Notes: generated by a model from the letters alone, not told the origin. DNA of 64,000 nucleotides from Spirosoma linguale DSM 74 (GCA_000024525.1 CP001769.1:7907001-7971000), one strand, 5' to 3'; counted from the stretch's first letter, positions 8,181 to 18,270 are shown. Program-made: numbers and translations.

Positions 8181-9755
8181 ATGGAATCCGTAAGACCCGA
8201 CGAGATATCAGCCATCCTGCGCCAGCAACTGGCCGGTACGCAAACCGAGGCTGAACTCGAAGAAGTCGGTACGGTGCTGCAAATCGGCGACGGCGTAGCG
8301 CGTATCTACGGCCTCTCGAAAGTGCAGGCCGGCGAATTGCTGTCGTTCGACAATGGGCTTCAGGCCATGGCTCTGAACCTTGAAGAAGACAACGTTGGAG
8401 CTGTATTGCTCGGCGACTATTCAGAAATCAAAGAAGGGGACACCGTGAAGCGGACCGACCAGATTGCTTACGTGAATGTAGGCGATGGCATTCTGGGCCG
8501 TGTGGTAAACACCCTTGGTTTGCCTATTGACGGTTTGGGCCCTATCCAGGGTGAACTGTACCAAATGCCGCTGGAGCGTAAAGCACCGGGCGTTATCTTC
8601 CGTCAGCCGGTAACCGAGCCGCTGCAAACCGGTATCAAGGCTATCGACGCCATGATCCCCATTGGCCGGGGCCAGCGTGAATTGATCATTGGTGACCGCC
8701 AGACGGGTAAAACTGCCGTGGCTATCGACACCATCATTAACCAGAAAGAATTTTACGACAAAGGTCAGCCTGTATTCTGTATCTACGTTGCCTGCGGTCA
8801 GAAAGCCTCTACCGTGAAGCAGGTTGAGCAGACGCTGCGCAAAGCTGGTGCCATGGATTACACCGTAATCGTAGCCGCCAACGCATCTGACCCATCGCCG
8901 ATGCAGTTCTTTGCGCCGTTTACCGGTGCCGCTATCGGTGAGTTCTTCCGTGATACAGGCCGTCCGGCACTGGTTGTTTACGACGATCTGTCGAAACAGG
9001 CCGTTGCCTACCGCGAAGTGTCGCTGCTGCTGCGTCGCCCACCAGGACGTGAAGCGTATCCTGGAGACGTGTTTTACCTGCACAGCCGTTTGCTGGAGCG
9101 GGCCGCTAAAATCAACGCCAACGACGACATCGCCAAAACGATGAACGACCTGCCGCCCAGTCTGAAAGACCGCGTGAAAGGTGGTGGTTCGCTGACGGCG
9201 CTTCCAATTATCGAAACTCAGGCTGGTGACGTATCGGCGTACATCCCGACGAACGTAATCTCGATTACGGATGGCCAGATCTTCCTGGAGTCGAACCTGT
9301 TCAACTCGGGTATCCGTCCGGCCATTAACGTAGGTATCTCGGTATCGCGGGTGGGTGGTAACGCCCAAATCAAGTCGATGAAGAAAGTAGCCGGTACGCT
9401 GAAACTGGATCAGGCCCAGTTCCGCGAGCTGGAAGCCTTCGCTAAGTTCGGCTCTGACCTTGACGCATCGACCAAACTGACGATCGAACGGGGCCGTCGG
9501 AACCAGGAGATGCTGAAACAGCCTCAGTACTCGCCGGTGCCGGTTGAGCAGCAGGTGGCTATCATCTATGCATCGACCAACGGTCTGCTAGACAAAGTGC
9601 CGGTTAACAAAGTGAAAGAATTTGAAACCGAGTTCGGTATGGTTCTGAGTGCCCAGCACCCAACTGTTCTGAACGACCTTCGCGCCGGTAAACTGACCGA
9701 CGAAGCAACGGCAACCCTGAAGAGAGTAGCGGCTGACCTGTCTGCAAATTATTAG
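8181..9755 (+). CDS. atpA: F1Fo ATP synthase subunit alpha
   Basis: The alpha subunit of the F1 head forms the non-catalytic nucleotide sites and the alpha/beta hexamer. The Walker A motif [10 protein letters not shown] is at about 171-180, and the [13 protein letters not shown] and [15 protein letters not shown] signatures are present. The start at 8181 ([17 protein letters not shown]) fits the family; the frame is open 29 codons further upstream but those codons run across the promoter. The length is 524 aa. It is followed by atpG 110 bp downstream. atpH, atpF, atpE and atpB, which precede atpA in most bacteria, are absent, and the upstream neighbour is a divergent isomerase. Confidence 0.97.
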   Translation: MESVRPDEISAILRQQLAGTQTEAELEEVGTVLQIGDGVARIYGLSKVQAGELLSFDNGLQAMALNLEEDNVGAVLLGDYSEIKEGDTVKRTDQIAYVNVGDGILGRVVNTLGLPIDGLGPIQGELYQMPLERKAPGVIFRQPVTEPLQTGIKAIDAMIPIGRGQRELIIGDRQTGKTAVAIDTIINQKEFYDKGQPVFCIYVACGQKASTVKQVEQTLRKAGAMDYTVIVAANASDPSPMQFFAPFTGAAIGEFFRDTGRPALVVYDDLSKQAVAYREVSLLLRRPPGREAYPGDVFYLHSRLLERAAKINANDDIAKTMNDLPPSLKDRVKGGGSLTALPIIETQAGDVSAYIPTNVISITDGQIFLESNLFNSGIRPAINVGISVSRVGGNAQIKSMKKVAGTLKLDQAQFRELEAFAKFGSDLDASTKLTIERGRRNQEMLKQPQYSPVPVEQQVAIIYASTNGLLDKVPVNKVKEFETEFGMVLSAQHPTVLNDLRAGKLTDEATATLKRVAADLSANY

Positions 9756-9863
9756 TTTTAAGGAGTTAGTAGTTAGGAGTTAGAATCGGACCGCCGAAGC
9801 GGTTAGGAGCCATCCGGTGTCCGAATTCTTGCTCCTAACTCCTCGCTCCTAACTACTTAAAAA
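9756..9863. repeat. Word palindrome C (GGAGTTAG words)
   Basis: The left arm has three GGAGTTAG/AGTTAGGAG words and the right arm (9817-9863) is the matching inverted copy (CTCCTAACT). The interior holds a smaller inverted piece, GGACCGCC...GGT. It occupies the whole gap between atpA and atpG, starting one base after the atpA stop codon and ending at the A-run before the atpG ATG. The same arm words occur at 59777-59910. Confidence 0.88.
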
Positions 9864-9865
9864 AA

Positions 9866-10759
9866 ATGGCCTCACTAAAAGAAGTACGCGCCCGGATTTC
9901 GTCGATTAACTCGACCCAACAGATAACCAAAGCCATGAAAATGGTGGCGGCTGCCAAGTTGCGCCGGGCACAGGATAACATTACGCAACTGCGGCCTTAC
10001 GCTCAGAAATTGAGCCAGATGCTCGGAACCGTTTCTGCCGGTGCAGAAACCGCGTCGGAGAATCCATACAAGCAGACACGGGCCATTGGCCGCGTTCTGT
10101 TGATTGTGGTTACCTCAGACCGGGGGCTGTGCGGTGCTTTCAACACAAACGTGGTGAAAGCGGCTCTGACGCTGATTGATGAGAAATATTCGGCTCAGGC
10201 TCGTTCCGGCAACGTTGAGATCATGGCCATTGGTAAGAAAGGTGCTGAAGCGTTTCAGCGTCGGGGCTTTAAGGTCAATACGTCGCACGTCGATGCGTTT
10301 GGCTCGTTAAGCTTTGCTACCGTGCGTACGGCCGCCGAAGAAGCGATGGAAGGTTTTGCCAACGGTCGCTATGATCTTGTTGAGGTAATCTACAACGAGT
10401 TCAAGAATGCTGCCATGCAGATTGTTCGGACGGAGCAGATGTTGCCCATCGTTTCGGCCGACAAGCCGGGTTCGGGCGTTGCAGCGGCTTCTGTCAACTA
10501 CATCTTTGAACCATCGGAGGTAGAGATCATTACTGAGCTGATCCCGAAAACAATTAAAATTCAGCTGTACAAAGCGGTATTGGATTCGAATGCATCAGAA
10601 CACGGTGCCCGGATGACCGCCATGGATAAAGCAACTGAAAATGCTGGTGAGTTGCTGAAAGAACTGCGTCTGGTTTACAACCGGACTCGTCAGGCGGCCA
10701 TTACGACCGAGATTCTCGAAATCGTGGGTGGTGCCGAAGCACTGGCCAGCGCTTCCTAA
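9866..10759 (+). CDS. atpG: F1Fo ATP synthase subunit gamma
   Basis: The gamma subunit is the central rotor shaft of F1. The N-terminal helix has the family pattern SINSTQQITKAMKMVAAAK and the C-terminal helix ends RTRQAAITTEILEIVGGAEA. The middle contains TSDRGLCGAFN, the gamma signature. At 297 residues it is of normal length. It is co-directional with atpA and closed by a terminator at 10782. Confidence 0.96.
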   Translation: MASLKEVRARISSINSTQQITKAMKMVAAAKLRRAQDNITQLRPYAQKLSQMLGTVSAGAETASENPYKQTRAIGRVLLIVVTSDRGLCGAFNTNVVKAALTLIDEKYSAQARSGNVEIMAIGKKGAEAFQRRGFKVNTSHVDAFGSLSFATVRTAAEEAMEGFANGRYDLVEVIYNEFKNAAMQIVRTEQMLPIVSADKPGSGVAAASVNYIFEPSEVEIITELIPKTIKIQLYKAVLDSNASEHGARMTAMDKATENAGELLKELRLVYNRTRQAAITTEILEIVGGAEALASAS

Positions 10760-10781
10760 TTCCGCAGATTTATTGTCTGTA

Positions 10782-10819
10782 AGAAAAGCCGCTACTCTAT
10801 TGGGTATCGGCTTTTCTGT
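10782..10819 (+). terminator. Terminator after atpG
   Basis: AGAAAAGCCG (10782-10791) pairs with CGGCTTTTCT (10808-10817), with a 16-nt loop and a short T-rich end. It lies 23 bp after the atpG stop codon. Confidence 0.7.
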
Positions 10820-11021
10820 TACATGATTAAGAGTCTGTTAAAAAAGCTTAATGGTAATAAATCTATTTGATTGTCAGGTATTTATGGCGTATTTTGAGTC
10901 TTTCGAATCATTGGCTCGCCTGAACGAATACGACCTGGATTCAGTTATTTAGTTGTGATATACGAACGGCTATTTTTAAGCGTTTATTTATCGGTTCGAT
11001 ACCAACTAACGATTCAACAAA

Positions 11022-11591
11022 ATGAAACTTACCCACATAATCACCAGTTTGTTCGTCGCCGGTACGCTGGCGTCCTGCGCTCCGGCCATTACGGTCAAGT
11101 ACGATTACGACCCGAAGGTGAACGTTCGGCAGTTTGCCACCTATCGCATTGAAGCAGACCGCCAGCGGAATGCCGACCCCATCGTAGGCAGTAACCTCAA
11201 CCAGCGTCGTATTGCTGATGCCCTCGATCAGTCGCTTAAGGCACGCGGCTACAAGCCTGTAACGCAGGGCGAAGCTGATCTGGTTGTCCGGTTCTTTATG
11301 GACTCTAAAGACAAACAGCAGATTCAGTCCAACAACATGTACTCGCCTTATTCGTGGTGGTACGGCGGTATGGGTAACAACGTATACTCCCGTCAGTACG
11401 AAGAAAACCGGGTGGTTGTCAACGTATCGGATGCCCGCACCAACGACATTATCTGGCAGGGCTGGGCTACCGGTCAGCTGAATACCCGCAACAAGGAACG
11501 TGATCGTGATCAGGCTTTCCGCGAAACGGTAACCAGCATCATGAAAAACTTCCCCGAAAGTGCCGGACAGGATTACGGTGCTGCCCGGTAA
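11022..11591 (+). CDS. DUF4136 family lipoprotein
   Basis: A 189-residue outer-membrane-directed lipoprotein. The signal MKLTHIITSLFVAGTLASC ends in a lipobox with Cys19. The mature domain begins with VKYDYDPKVNVRQFATYRI and contains ADLVVRFFMDS and DIIWQGWATGQL, the pattern of DUF4136. Members are widespread in Bacteroidota and have no known activity. It is a single gene closed by a terminator. Confidence 0.85.
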   Translation: MKLTHIITSLFVAGTLASCAPAITVKYDYDPKVNVRQFATYRIEADRQRNADPIVGSNLNQRRIADALDQSLKARGYKPVTQGEADLVVRFFMDSKDKQQIQSNNMYSPYSWWYGGMGNNVYSRQYEENRVVVNVSDARTNDIIWQGWATGQLNTRNKERDRDQAFRETVTSIMKNFPESAGQDYGAAR

Positions 11592-11611
11592 TTGGTAAAG
11601 TATAGAGCAGT

Positions 11612-11646
11612 AAGCCTGTCAGCCCAACGGTTGGCAGGCTTTTTTA
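11612..11646 (+). terminator. Terminator after DUF4136 gene
   Basis: AGCCTG (11612-11617) pairs with CAGGCT (11635-11640), with further inner pairing, followed by a six-T run, 20 bp after the stop codon. Confidence 0.8.
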
Positions 11647-11688
11647 TGGCCGGGTAAATTTGCTTAAATTGTCACTTTGTTACACCCT

Positions 11689-11979
11689 ATGCCAGCTGTA
11701 AACCGAAGAGTAGCCTATTCGCTCACAGCAGCCGTACTTCTGTTACTGCTGGGTATGGTGGCCCTGCTGAGTGTAGCCAACCGTCGGCATCAGCGCTTGG
11801 CAGATTCTGCCATTGATCTTCAACGAAATATCAGCCAGCAGGAAAAAATTATAAAGGAACTTCAGCAGCGACTTGATGACTGCTCACCCATGGCACGACC
11901 GACTGATTCAGGCTGGGGAAACGCCAGTCAAATTGATTCTGCCAGCGTTATTAGTCAGACTACATCTTCAGAAAAATAA
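11689..11979 (+). CDS. Small membrane-anchored coiled-coil protein
   Basis: 96 residues from the ATG at 11689 (MPAVNRRVAYSL). One N-terminal membrane helix (about residues 9-28, rich in Leu/Val) is followed by a heptad-like segment (LQRNISQQEKIIKELQQRL) and a Ser/Thr-rich tail. The shape recalls FtsL/FtsB-like single-pass proteins, but no family can be claimed. Its short distance from the previous terminator leaves room for its own promoter. Confidence 0.6.
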   Translation: MPAVNRRVAYSLTAAVLLLLLGMVALLSVANRRHQRLADSAIDLQRNISQQEKIIKELQQRLDDCSPMARPTDSGWGNASQIDSASVISQTTSSEK

Positions 11980-12391
11980 GCCGTCAGCCCGGTGCCCGTT
12001 AAGAGTTAGTAAAGGCTGGCCTTGCGCATTCCGCAACTGATCCACAAGTAGCCCAAAAGCTTTAGTAAAAGTATTTACTGGTTTCATTCTCACTCGGCGA
12101 GCCTAAAAAATTTTACCGATACTAGCAATGTATCTCTATAGGGTTTTCCCTAAATTTATAGTCCGTTGGGTTTTCACTATTCTATACATCGTGTAGTTAG
12201 TCCTACTTTTGCTAAACAAAATTCTATTTAGCTGTATCGTACAAGTTAATAGTAAGCGAGTTAAATTTTAGAGGCTCGTTTTTGTAAGCTGGCAAGAAAA
12301 AGATAGGTAATAAGAAGGAGTGATTTCGTGCGGAATGACAGGTTTTCTGCCTCTATAGCTTATTCTTAACGTATACGAACTGATACATTAC
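11980..12391. other. 412-bp AT-rich intergenic region
   Basis: No gene, tRNA or long palindrome is visible. A short TAGGG-TTTT-CCCTA hairpin lies at 12139-12152. The region probably holds the promoter of the two-component pair downstream, but no TAnnTTTG box stands out. Confidence 0.4.
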
Positions 12392-13039
12392 ATGATACGG
12401 GTACTGATTGCGGATGACCATAATGTCTTTGTCGAGGGTATCGCATCGCTCATTTCTGGCTCATCGGATATTCAGGTAACCGAGCGCTGTTACACGGTGC
12501 CATCGGTGATTGAGCGGTTGAGTGAAGAAGCGGTGGATGTCGTATTGCTGGACATCTCGTTTCCACAAATTGAAGATGGTCTTAACCTTTGCGAGCACAT
12601 TACCCGAAGCTATCCCAAGACTAAAGTCGTTGCCTTAACCATGCACGATGATGCCAGTCTGATTAAACGGGTTGTGAAGAAAGGAGCGAAAGGTTATTTA
12701 CTCAAGAATACAACCAAAACGGAGCTACTGCAGGCTATTCAGACGGTTTATCATGAGAAGCAGTATTTCAATGAAACCATCATGCACATACTGCTGAATG
12801 ATAGCCCTAAGACGAAAAAACCGGCAGCAGGTGTAGGTATTAAGCCAAACCTGACACCCCGCGAAACGGAAGTGCTGACACTGATGTCGCAGGGGCTGAC
12901 AACCCAGCAGATGGCTACCCAACTTTTTGTTAGTGCCAAAGCTGTTGAATTTCATCGCAGTAGTTTACTGATGAAATTTGGTGTACCTAATACGGCGCTG
13001 CTGATAAAGACGGCCATGGAAATGCAGTACATTGATTGA
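12392..13039 (+). CDS. NarL/LuxR-type response regulator
   Basis: 215 residues: an N-terminal receiver domain with acidic Asp8-Asp9, phospho-acceptor Asp54 (DVVLLDISFPQ) and Lys in GYLLKNTT, then a LuxR-type helix-turn-helix (LTPRETEVLTLMSQGLT...VEFHRSSLLMKF). This is a DNA-binding transcription factor switched by phosphorylation. The histidine kinase gene starts 27 bp downstream, and a SusC/SusD locus follows. It is therefore a good candidate regulator of that locus, by position only. Confidence 0.92.
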   Translation: MIRVLIADDHNVFVEGIASLISGSSDIQVTERCYTVPSVIERLSEEAVDVVLLDISFPQIEDGLNLCEHITRSYPKTKVVALTMHDDASLIKRVVKKGAKGYLLKNTTKTELLQAIQTVYHEKQYFNETIMHILLNDSPKTKKPAAGVGIKPNLTPRETEVLTLMSQGLTTQQMATQLFVSAKAVEFHRSSLLMKFGVPNTALLIKTAMEMQYID

Positions 13040-13066
13040 GCCATAACGGTTGTATTCGGTAAATAG

Positions 13067-14845
13067 ATGTCGTCCAATTCCGGGTTTTTCCTGCGTCAAA
13101 AAAGATGGGTACTGGTCATCCTGCTCCTTGGGGTGAGTGGCTGGTATCGGCAGGGATGGGCGTTGTCTGCTTCGTCGTCAATCGACAGTCTGAAAAGACA
13201 GATCAGCGTGCTGGCGAAAGACCGGAAGTATGGCGAGGTGGCCCGGTCGTACGATCATCTGGGGTGGCAGTATCACCAGCAGTATGGCTACAACAAGTAC
13301 ACGATGGATGCCTTTTTCAACAGCCTGAAGTACTACAGCCTGTTGGGCGATTCGCTGGGGTATTACAACGAGCACATTGTTATTGGCGATTATTACACGC
13401 ATGATGAGTTCATGCAGCCCTACGCCGAGAAGTACCTGAAGAAAGCGCGTCAGTATTTCGAACGGACGCACAACATTCCGAAGGTGATCGAGTGCCGGCT
13501 AGGGCTGGCCGATATTGACCAGAAAAAGGAACCGATACCCGGTGGACTGCTAACCGCATTGCGCGAAACCGAACGGATGAGTGAACAGCACAAACTGGCT
13601 TACTCGCAGGCATATGCGCTGAATTTGCTGGCCAGCACCTATTCCCGGATCAAGCAGCCGGATTCGGCGCAGTATTTTGCCAGTCGGAGTTTGGTGATTG
13701 CGCAGCGGCTGAAAATCAACTGGCTGATAGCGCTCAATCATTTCTACCTGGGCATTGTCAATCAGTTCAGAAACCAGTCGAAAGAAGCGATAGCTGAGTA
13801 TCAGAGAAGTTATCAATTGGCTGAAAATGAGAATAATGTGACCATGCTGCGGGAGTTATGCAAACACATGGCCGATAGTTACTCGCGGATGGGCGATCAC
13901 AAAAAAGCGTACGCGGCTTCGTTGAAGGCGCTGGATTTTACAACACAGTTTTATACGTCGGAACAGACTAAAAGTATTCGGTTGCAGGAGTTGGATAGTC
14001 AAATAAAAACGCTGGCTGTAGAGAAACAGCTGGTTGAAGAGCAAAGTCACAGCCAGCGCGTGCTGAACTCAATGTTAGGTGTTGGATTGCTAATTAGTGT
14101 TTTAGGCGTAGGTGCACTGGTGTTTCTGCGTCGCCAGCAAAAGCTGATCGCGCATCAGGAAACGGTTATTGCCCAGCAGCAAATTCGGCAGCTTGAGCTT
14201 AAATCGCTGCGGGCCATGATCGAAGGGCAGGAGGGCGAACGCAGCCGAATTGCCCGCGATTTGCACGATGGGTTAGGCATCCAACTGTCGAGAATCAAGC
14301 TGTTTGTCGAAGCGCATCAGGAACAGTTACCCTTATCCGTAAAAGAACCATTAAACCAGTTTTTAGATGAAGCCTGTACCGAAACCCGGTTAATATCCAA
14401 TAATTTACGTCCATATGCTTTATCAACATTCGGCTTAATTCCGGCTCTGGAAGACCTGGTGCAAAAGTTAAATCTGGTCAATCAGACCCGGCTGATTCTG
14501 GAGCACTACGGCGAAGTACCGGCCCTGGATGATGAATCCTCGGTTATGCTCTACCGGGTGGTGCAGGAGTTGCTGAACAATGCGCTCAAACACGCCAATG
14601 CACATACTATTACCGTTCAGCTAATGGCCAGTGACGAAACAACCCTGATTAGTGTCGATGATGACGGGAAAGGGGGCGACTTTGAGAACATGCCGGTCCG
14701 GGGAAACGGCATTGCCAATATCAATTCACGAATCGCCTACCTCGGCGGGCAGGTTATGTGGCAGAGTGAAGACGGCAAAGGAACGTCCGTTATGATCTCA
14801 CTGCCCGTAAAGAAAGAATCACCCGTAATCACTTCAGCTGCGTAA
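13067..14845 (+). CDS. TPR sensor histidine kinase (HisKA_3 type)
   Basis: 592 residues. A signal segment is followed by TPR-like helices (about 30-300), probably periplasmic, one membrane helix at about 335-355, then a NarL-partner kinase core. The phospho-accepting His400 lies in SRIARDLHDGLGIQLS. The ATP-binding HATPase domain has VVQELLNNALKHA and GNGIANINSRI. It forms a two-component system with the preceding regulator. The sensed signal is unknown. In Bacteroidota, TPR kinases of this type often pair with LuxR regulators beside polysaccharide loci. Confidence 0.9.
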   Translation: MSSNSGFFLRQKRWVLVILLLGVSGWYRQGWALSASSSIDSLKRQISVLAKDRKYGEVARSYDHLGWQYHQQYGYNKYTMDAFFNSLKYYSLLGDSLGYYNEHIVIGDYYTHDEFMQPYAEKYLKKARQYFERTHNIPKVIECRLGLADIDQKKEPIPGGLLTALRETERMSEQHKLAYSQAYALNLLASTYSRIKQPDSAQYFASRSLVIAQRLKINWLIALNHFYLGIVNQFRNQSKEAIAEYQRSYQLAENENNVTMLRELCKHMADSYSRMGDHKKAYAASLKALDFTTQFYTSEQTKSIRLQELDSQIKTLAVEKQLVEEQSHSQRVLNSMLGVGLLISVLGVGALVFLRRQQKLIAHQETVIAQQQIRQLELKSLRAMIEGQEGERSRIARDLHDGLGIQLSRIKLFVEAHQEQLPLSVKEPLNQFLDEACTETRLISNNLRPYALSTFGLIPALEDLVQKLNLVNQTRLILEHYGEVPALDDESSVMLYRVVQELLNNALKHANAHTITVQLMASDETTLISVDDDGKGGDFENMPVRGNGIANINSRIAYLGGQVMWQSEDGKGTSVMISLPVKKESPVITSAA

Positions 14846-14929
14846 TTTCCAGGAAAGGCCACCCTGTCAGATACGCTAAAATTTAAATTTCCTACTTGCT
14901 CTATATAATTGCTTTCAATTAATTGTCTT

Positions 14930-17900
14930 ATGATTAAACATATGCTTTCAGGCGCGTTCGTCCTGAGTAGCTGGCTTACTGTCCACGCTCAGGATCGAAC
15001 CGCACCCAGATTAGCCCAGTTGGACAATCCGGCTGTTCTGGCCACAAACAGGGGTGCGAAAACGCGCATCGACATCCAGTCGGATGTGAAAGCCCTGATA
15101 AAAGGGACGGTGTCCGACGAAAAAGGGAATACGTTGCCCGGTGCTACGGTATCGGTGAAAGGGACACAGTTAGGAACGACGACGGACGTGAATGGAGCCT
15201 TCTCGATCAATATGCCCGCTGGTGCTAAAGTACTCGTCATCTCGTTTATCGGGATGAAAACGCAGGAGGTTGAAGTGGGTAGCCGCACAACGCTCAACAT
15301 CACTCTCCAGACCGGCGATCAGTCGCTGGACGAAGTGGTCGTTATTGGGTACGGTACGGCCAAACGGTCGGATGTGACCTCGTCCATCACAACGGTAAAA
15401 GCGGCCGATCTGAAAGATATTCCGGCGGCTGGTATTGACCAGCTTCTACAAGGTAAAGCGGCCGGTGTAACGGTAACCAGCAACGGTGGTCAGCCGGGCG
15501 GTGGCGTATCGGTAAAAGTGCGCGGAGTTACGTCCATCAACAGCAATGACCCGCTGTTCGTGATCGACGGCGTACCGTTCGTGGGCGGTAACACCTCGAA
15601 CAGCACGGGCTATGCCGGTCTGGGCGGTGGCGATGGCCAAACCGGAAACAGCGTAATGGCCATGCTGAACCCTAACGATATTGAGTCCATCGACGTCCTG
15701 AAAGATGCGTCGGCGCAGGCTATCTACGGGTCACAGGCGGCTAACGGCGTTATTATGGTGACCACCAAGAAAGGTAAGCAGGGCGAAGGCAAGATCAACT
15801 ACGAAATGTACACCGGCGTTTCGGAAGTGGCTCGTCGGCTGAACCTGATGAAGCTGCCCGATTTTGCCCGATACCAGAACGAAGTGCTTCCAATCATTGG
15901 CAACCCGGTTGCCGATGAGTTCAAAAATCCGGATCTGCTCGGGCCCGGTACCGACTGGCAGGAAGCGATGTTCCAGCAGGGTAAAATCAACAACCACCAG
16001 TTGAGCTTCTCTGGTGGACGGGACAAGACGACCTACTACCTGTCGCTGAACTACTTCGACAACAAAGGGATTCTGCTGGGTTCGGATTTCAAACGGTATT
16101 CGTCGCGTTTCAGCCTCGATACACAGCTGAAGAGCTGGGTTAAAGTAGGTCTGAGTGCCAACGTATCGCGCAGTATCCAGAACGTATCCCTGGCCGATGC
16201 GGCCGAAGGAACCATCTGGTGGGGTGCGTCGACTAGCCCGCTGATTCCCGTAAAAAACCTCGATGGTACGTGGGGTGGTGGCCAGACGGTGGGTGGTGTG
16301 CAATATAACAACGCCAACCTGGTCGGTAACAGCCAGTTCCGGGGCAATACCAAAACATCGAACAACGTGTTTGGTAGCTTGTACGCAGAATTTCAACTGC
16401 TGAAAGGCCTATCGTTGCGCAATGAACTGTCGTACTCGCTGGGGCAGGATAACAACATCGCGTTCCAGAAAGCCGGTAACGTGGGTGGTACGTCGTTCCG
16501 TAGCAAACTGATCGACTCCCGGTCGGATAGCTACTACTATTCGATTACCAACTACCTGAATTACAACCTGTATTTCAAGAAACACGGTATTCAGGCCACG
16601 CTGGGCCATCAGGCGCAGCACTCGTATTACCAGTCGATTTCGGGTACGAAAGTGGATTTGCAGGCCAACATCTTCGACTTGAACACGGGTAGCTCGGACC
16701 AGACGACCTGGGGCTTGAGTGGTGGTAAAGGCCAGTGGGCTATGGAGTCGTATTTCGCCCGGGCTAACTACACGTATGATGATCGCTACTCGATTTCGGC
16801 CAGTTTCCGCGCCGATGGTTCGTCGAACTTCGGTCCTAACAACCGCTGGGGGTATTTCCCCGGTGTATCGGCGGGCTGGACGATCTCGAACGAGAAGTTC
16901 ATGAAAGGCAACATCTCGAAAGTGTTGAGCTATGCTAAAGCACGTCTGGGCTACGGTATCGTAGGTAACCAGAACTTCCCCGGTGGCGCACCGAACCCAG
17001 CCTATGTGGGTGCGGTTCAGTTCTTCTCCGGTCCGGTGGGCTTCGGCTCATCGAACATGATCAACGGGATACCAAACCCGAACCTGAAATGGGAATCGGT
17101 GAAAACGGCCAACGCCGGTGTTGACCTCGGCTTCTTCAACGGCCGCATCGACGCTACCATCGATGTCTACAAGAAAGTAACCTCCGACATGATCATCTTC
17201 CTGACCGGCCCGAACCTGATCGGGGTAGGCGACCAGTGGGATGATCTGAAAGCACCGCTGGGCAACGCGGGTCAGATGACCAACACGGGTATCGACATTG
17301 GCCTGACCACGACCAACATCAAAAAGGGTAACTTCAGCTGGAAGAGCAACGTTGTGTTCACGCAGTTTACGAACCGTTACGACCGGGCCGCCAGTGCTGC
17401 TTCGGCTCTCGATGGTAAGGTGTACTACAACAACTACCTGATTACGCACACCACGCCAGGCACGCCTGTTGGCTCGTTCTGGGGATTGGTAACGGACGGA
17501 TTGTTCCGTACGCAGGCCGATCTGGACGCCAGTCTGCCGCAGTTCGGCTACAAAGTGAACCAGACAGAAACCTGGTTGGGCGACATCCGGTACAAAGACA
17601 TCAACGGCGACAAAAAGATCGACGCGCAGGACCTGACATTCATTGGTAGCCCGCTGCCGAAGTTCACCTGGGGCTTCACCAACACGCTGAACTACGGGGA
17701 TTTTGATTTCACGCTGTTCTTTCAGGGAAGCCAGGGCGCCAAAGCTTACAACTTCCTGCGCTGGCAGTTGGAAGGGCTGAACAACGCTTATACTAACCAA
17801 CTGAATACGGTAACGGACCGGTACACCGAAAAGAATCCGAATGGTGCGCTGCCACGCTTCACGAATACCAACAAGAACAACACGGCCATGTCGGACCGGT

Positions 17901-18157
17901 ATGTGGAGGACGCATCGTACGCCCGGATTCAGAACATCACGCTGGGTTACCGGCTGCCAAGAACGCTGCTGAGTAAAGTGAAGATTACTAACCTGCGGGT
18001 ATACGGGTCGATTCAGAACCTGAAGACGTTCACCAACTACTCGGGATACGACCCAGAAATCGGGGCCTTCAATAACAGCATCAAACTCATGAACGTGGAC
18101 ACGGGCCACTACCCGAACCCACGGACGTTCACCGTAGGCGCAAATCTGCAATTCTAA
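14930..18157 (+). CDS. SusC/RagA TonB-dependent receptor
   Basis: A 1075-residue outer-membrane importer for oligosaccharides. I use the ATG at 14930, which gives MIKHMLSGAFVLSSW, a signal peptide ending near VHAQ. A carboxypeptidase-regulatory-like beta domain at about 57-128 (GATVSVKGTQLGTTTDVNGA) is followed by DEVVVIGYGTAKRSDVTSSI and the plug (QLLQGKAAGVTVTSNGG, VRGVTSINSNDPLFVIDGVP), then the beta barrel. There is no STN domain, so control by sigma/FecR is unlikely and the two-component pair upstream is the better candidate. It pairs with SusD downstream and probably imports manno-oligosaccharides. Confidence 0.95.
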   Translation: MIKHMLSGAFVLSSWLTVHAQDRTAPRLAQLDNPAVLATNRGAKTRIDIQSDVKALIKGTVSDEKGNTLPGATVSVKGTQLGTTTDVNGAFSINMPAGAKVLVISFIGMKTQEVEVGSRTTLNITLQTGDQSLDEVVVIGYGTAKRSDVTSSITTVKAADLKDIPAAGIDQLLQGKAAGVTVTSNGGQPGGGVSVKVRGVTSINSNDPLFVIDGVPFVGGNTSNSTGYAGLGGGDGQTGNSVMAMLNPNDIESIDVLKDASAQAIYGSQAANGVIMVTTKKGKQGEGKINYEMYTGVSEVARRLNLMKLPDFARYQNEVLPIIGNPVADEFKNPDLLGPGTDWQEAMFQQGKINNHQLSFSGGRDKTTYYLSLNYFDNKGILLGSDFKRYSSRFSLDTQLKSWVKVGLSANVSRSIQNVSLADAAEGTIWWGASTSPLIPVKNLDGTWGGGQTVGGVQYNNANLVGNSQFRGNTKTSNNVFGSLYAEFQLLKGLSLRNELSYSLGQDNNIAFQKAGNVGGTSFRSKLIDSRSDSYYYSITNYLNYNLYFKKHGIQATLGHQAQHSYYQSISGTKVDLQANIFDLNTGSSDQTTWGLSGGKGQWAMESYFARANYTYDDRYSISASFRADGSSNFGPNNRWGYFPGVSAGWTISNEKFMKGNISKVLSYAKARLGYGIVGNQNFPGGAPNPAYVGAVQFFSGPVGFGSSNMINGIPNPNLKWESVKTANAGVDLGFFNGRIDATIDVYKKVTSDMIIFLTGPNLIGVGDQWDDLKAPLGNAGQMTNTGIDIGLTTTNIKKGNFSWKSNVVFTQFTNRYDRAASAASALDGKVYYNNYLITHTTPGTPVGSFWGLVTDGLFRTQADLDASLPQFGYKVNQTETWLGDIRYKDINGDKKIDAQDLTFIGSPLPKFTWGFTNTLNYGDFDFTLFFQGSQGAKAYNFLRWQLEGLNNAYTNQLNTVTDRYTEKNPNGALPRFTNTNKNNTAMSDRYVEDASYARIQNITLGYRLPRTLLSKVKITNLRVYGSIQNLKTFTNYSGYDPEIGAFNNSIKLMNVDTGHYPNPRTFTVGANLQF

Positions 18158-18162
18158 AAAAG

Positions 18163-18246
18163 GTTATTACACAGAGATGCACAGAGAAAAAGGAGATTCG
18201 CAGAGATCTCCGTGTATCTTCTTTTGCTCTGCGCATCTCTGTGTAA
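18163..18246. repeat. Word palindrome D (ACACAGAGA words)
   Basis: An almost symmetrical 84-bp inverted repeat is centred on AGATCT (18203-18208). The arms are built of CACAGAGAT / GCACAGAG / CGCAGAG words. It lies 5 bp after the SusC stop codon and 24 bp before the SusD start. In mRNA it would form one long hairpin between the two coding regions. Confidence 0.9.
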
Positions 18247-18270
18247 CAACATTTTAACCAACAAAGAAAA

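Noticed and set aside
8421..9368. Antisense frame of 315 codons inside atpA
   Set aside because: Shadow of a highly biased gene; composition is Arg/Val/Gln-rich with no domain.
11980..12391. RNA gene or riboswitch upstream of the response regulator
   Set aside because: No long stem, conserved motif or known riboswitch core could be recognised; only a 5-bp hairpin is present.
17048..18151. Long antisense frame of 367 codons inside the SusC gene
   Set aside because: It mirrors codon bias of the SusC gene, has no family features, and the SusC reading on the other strand is certain.
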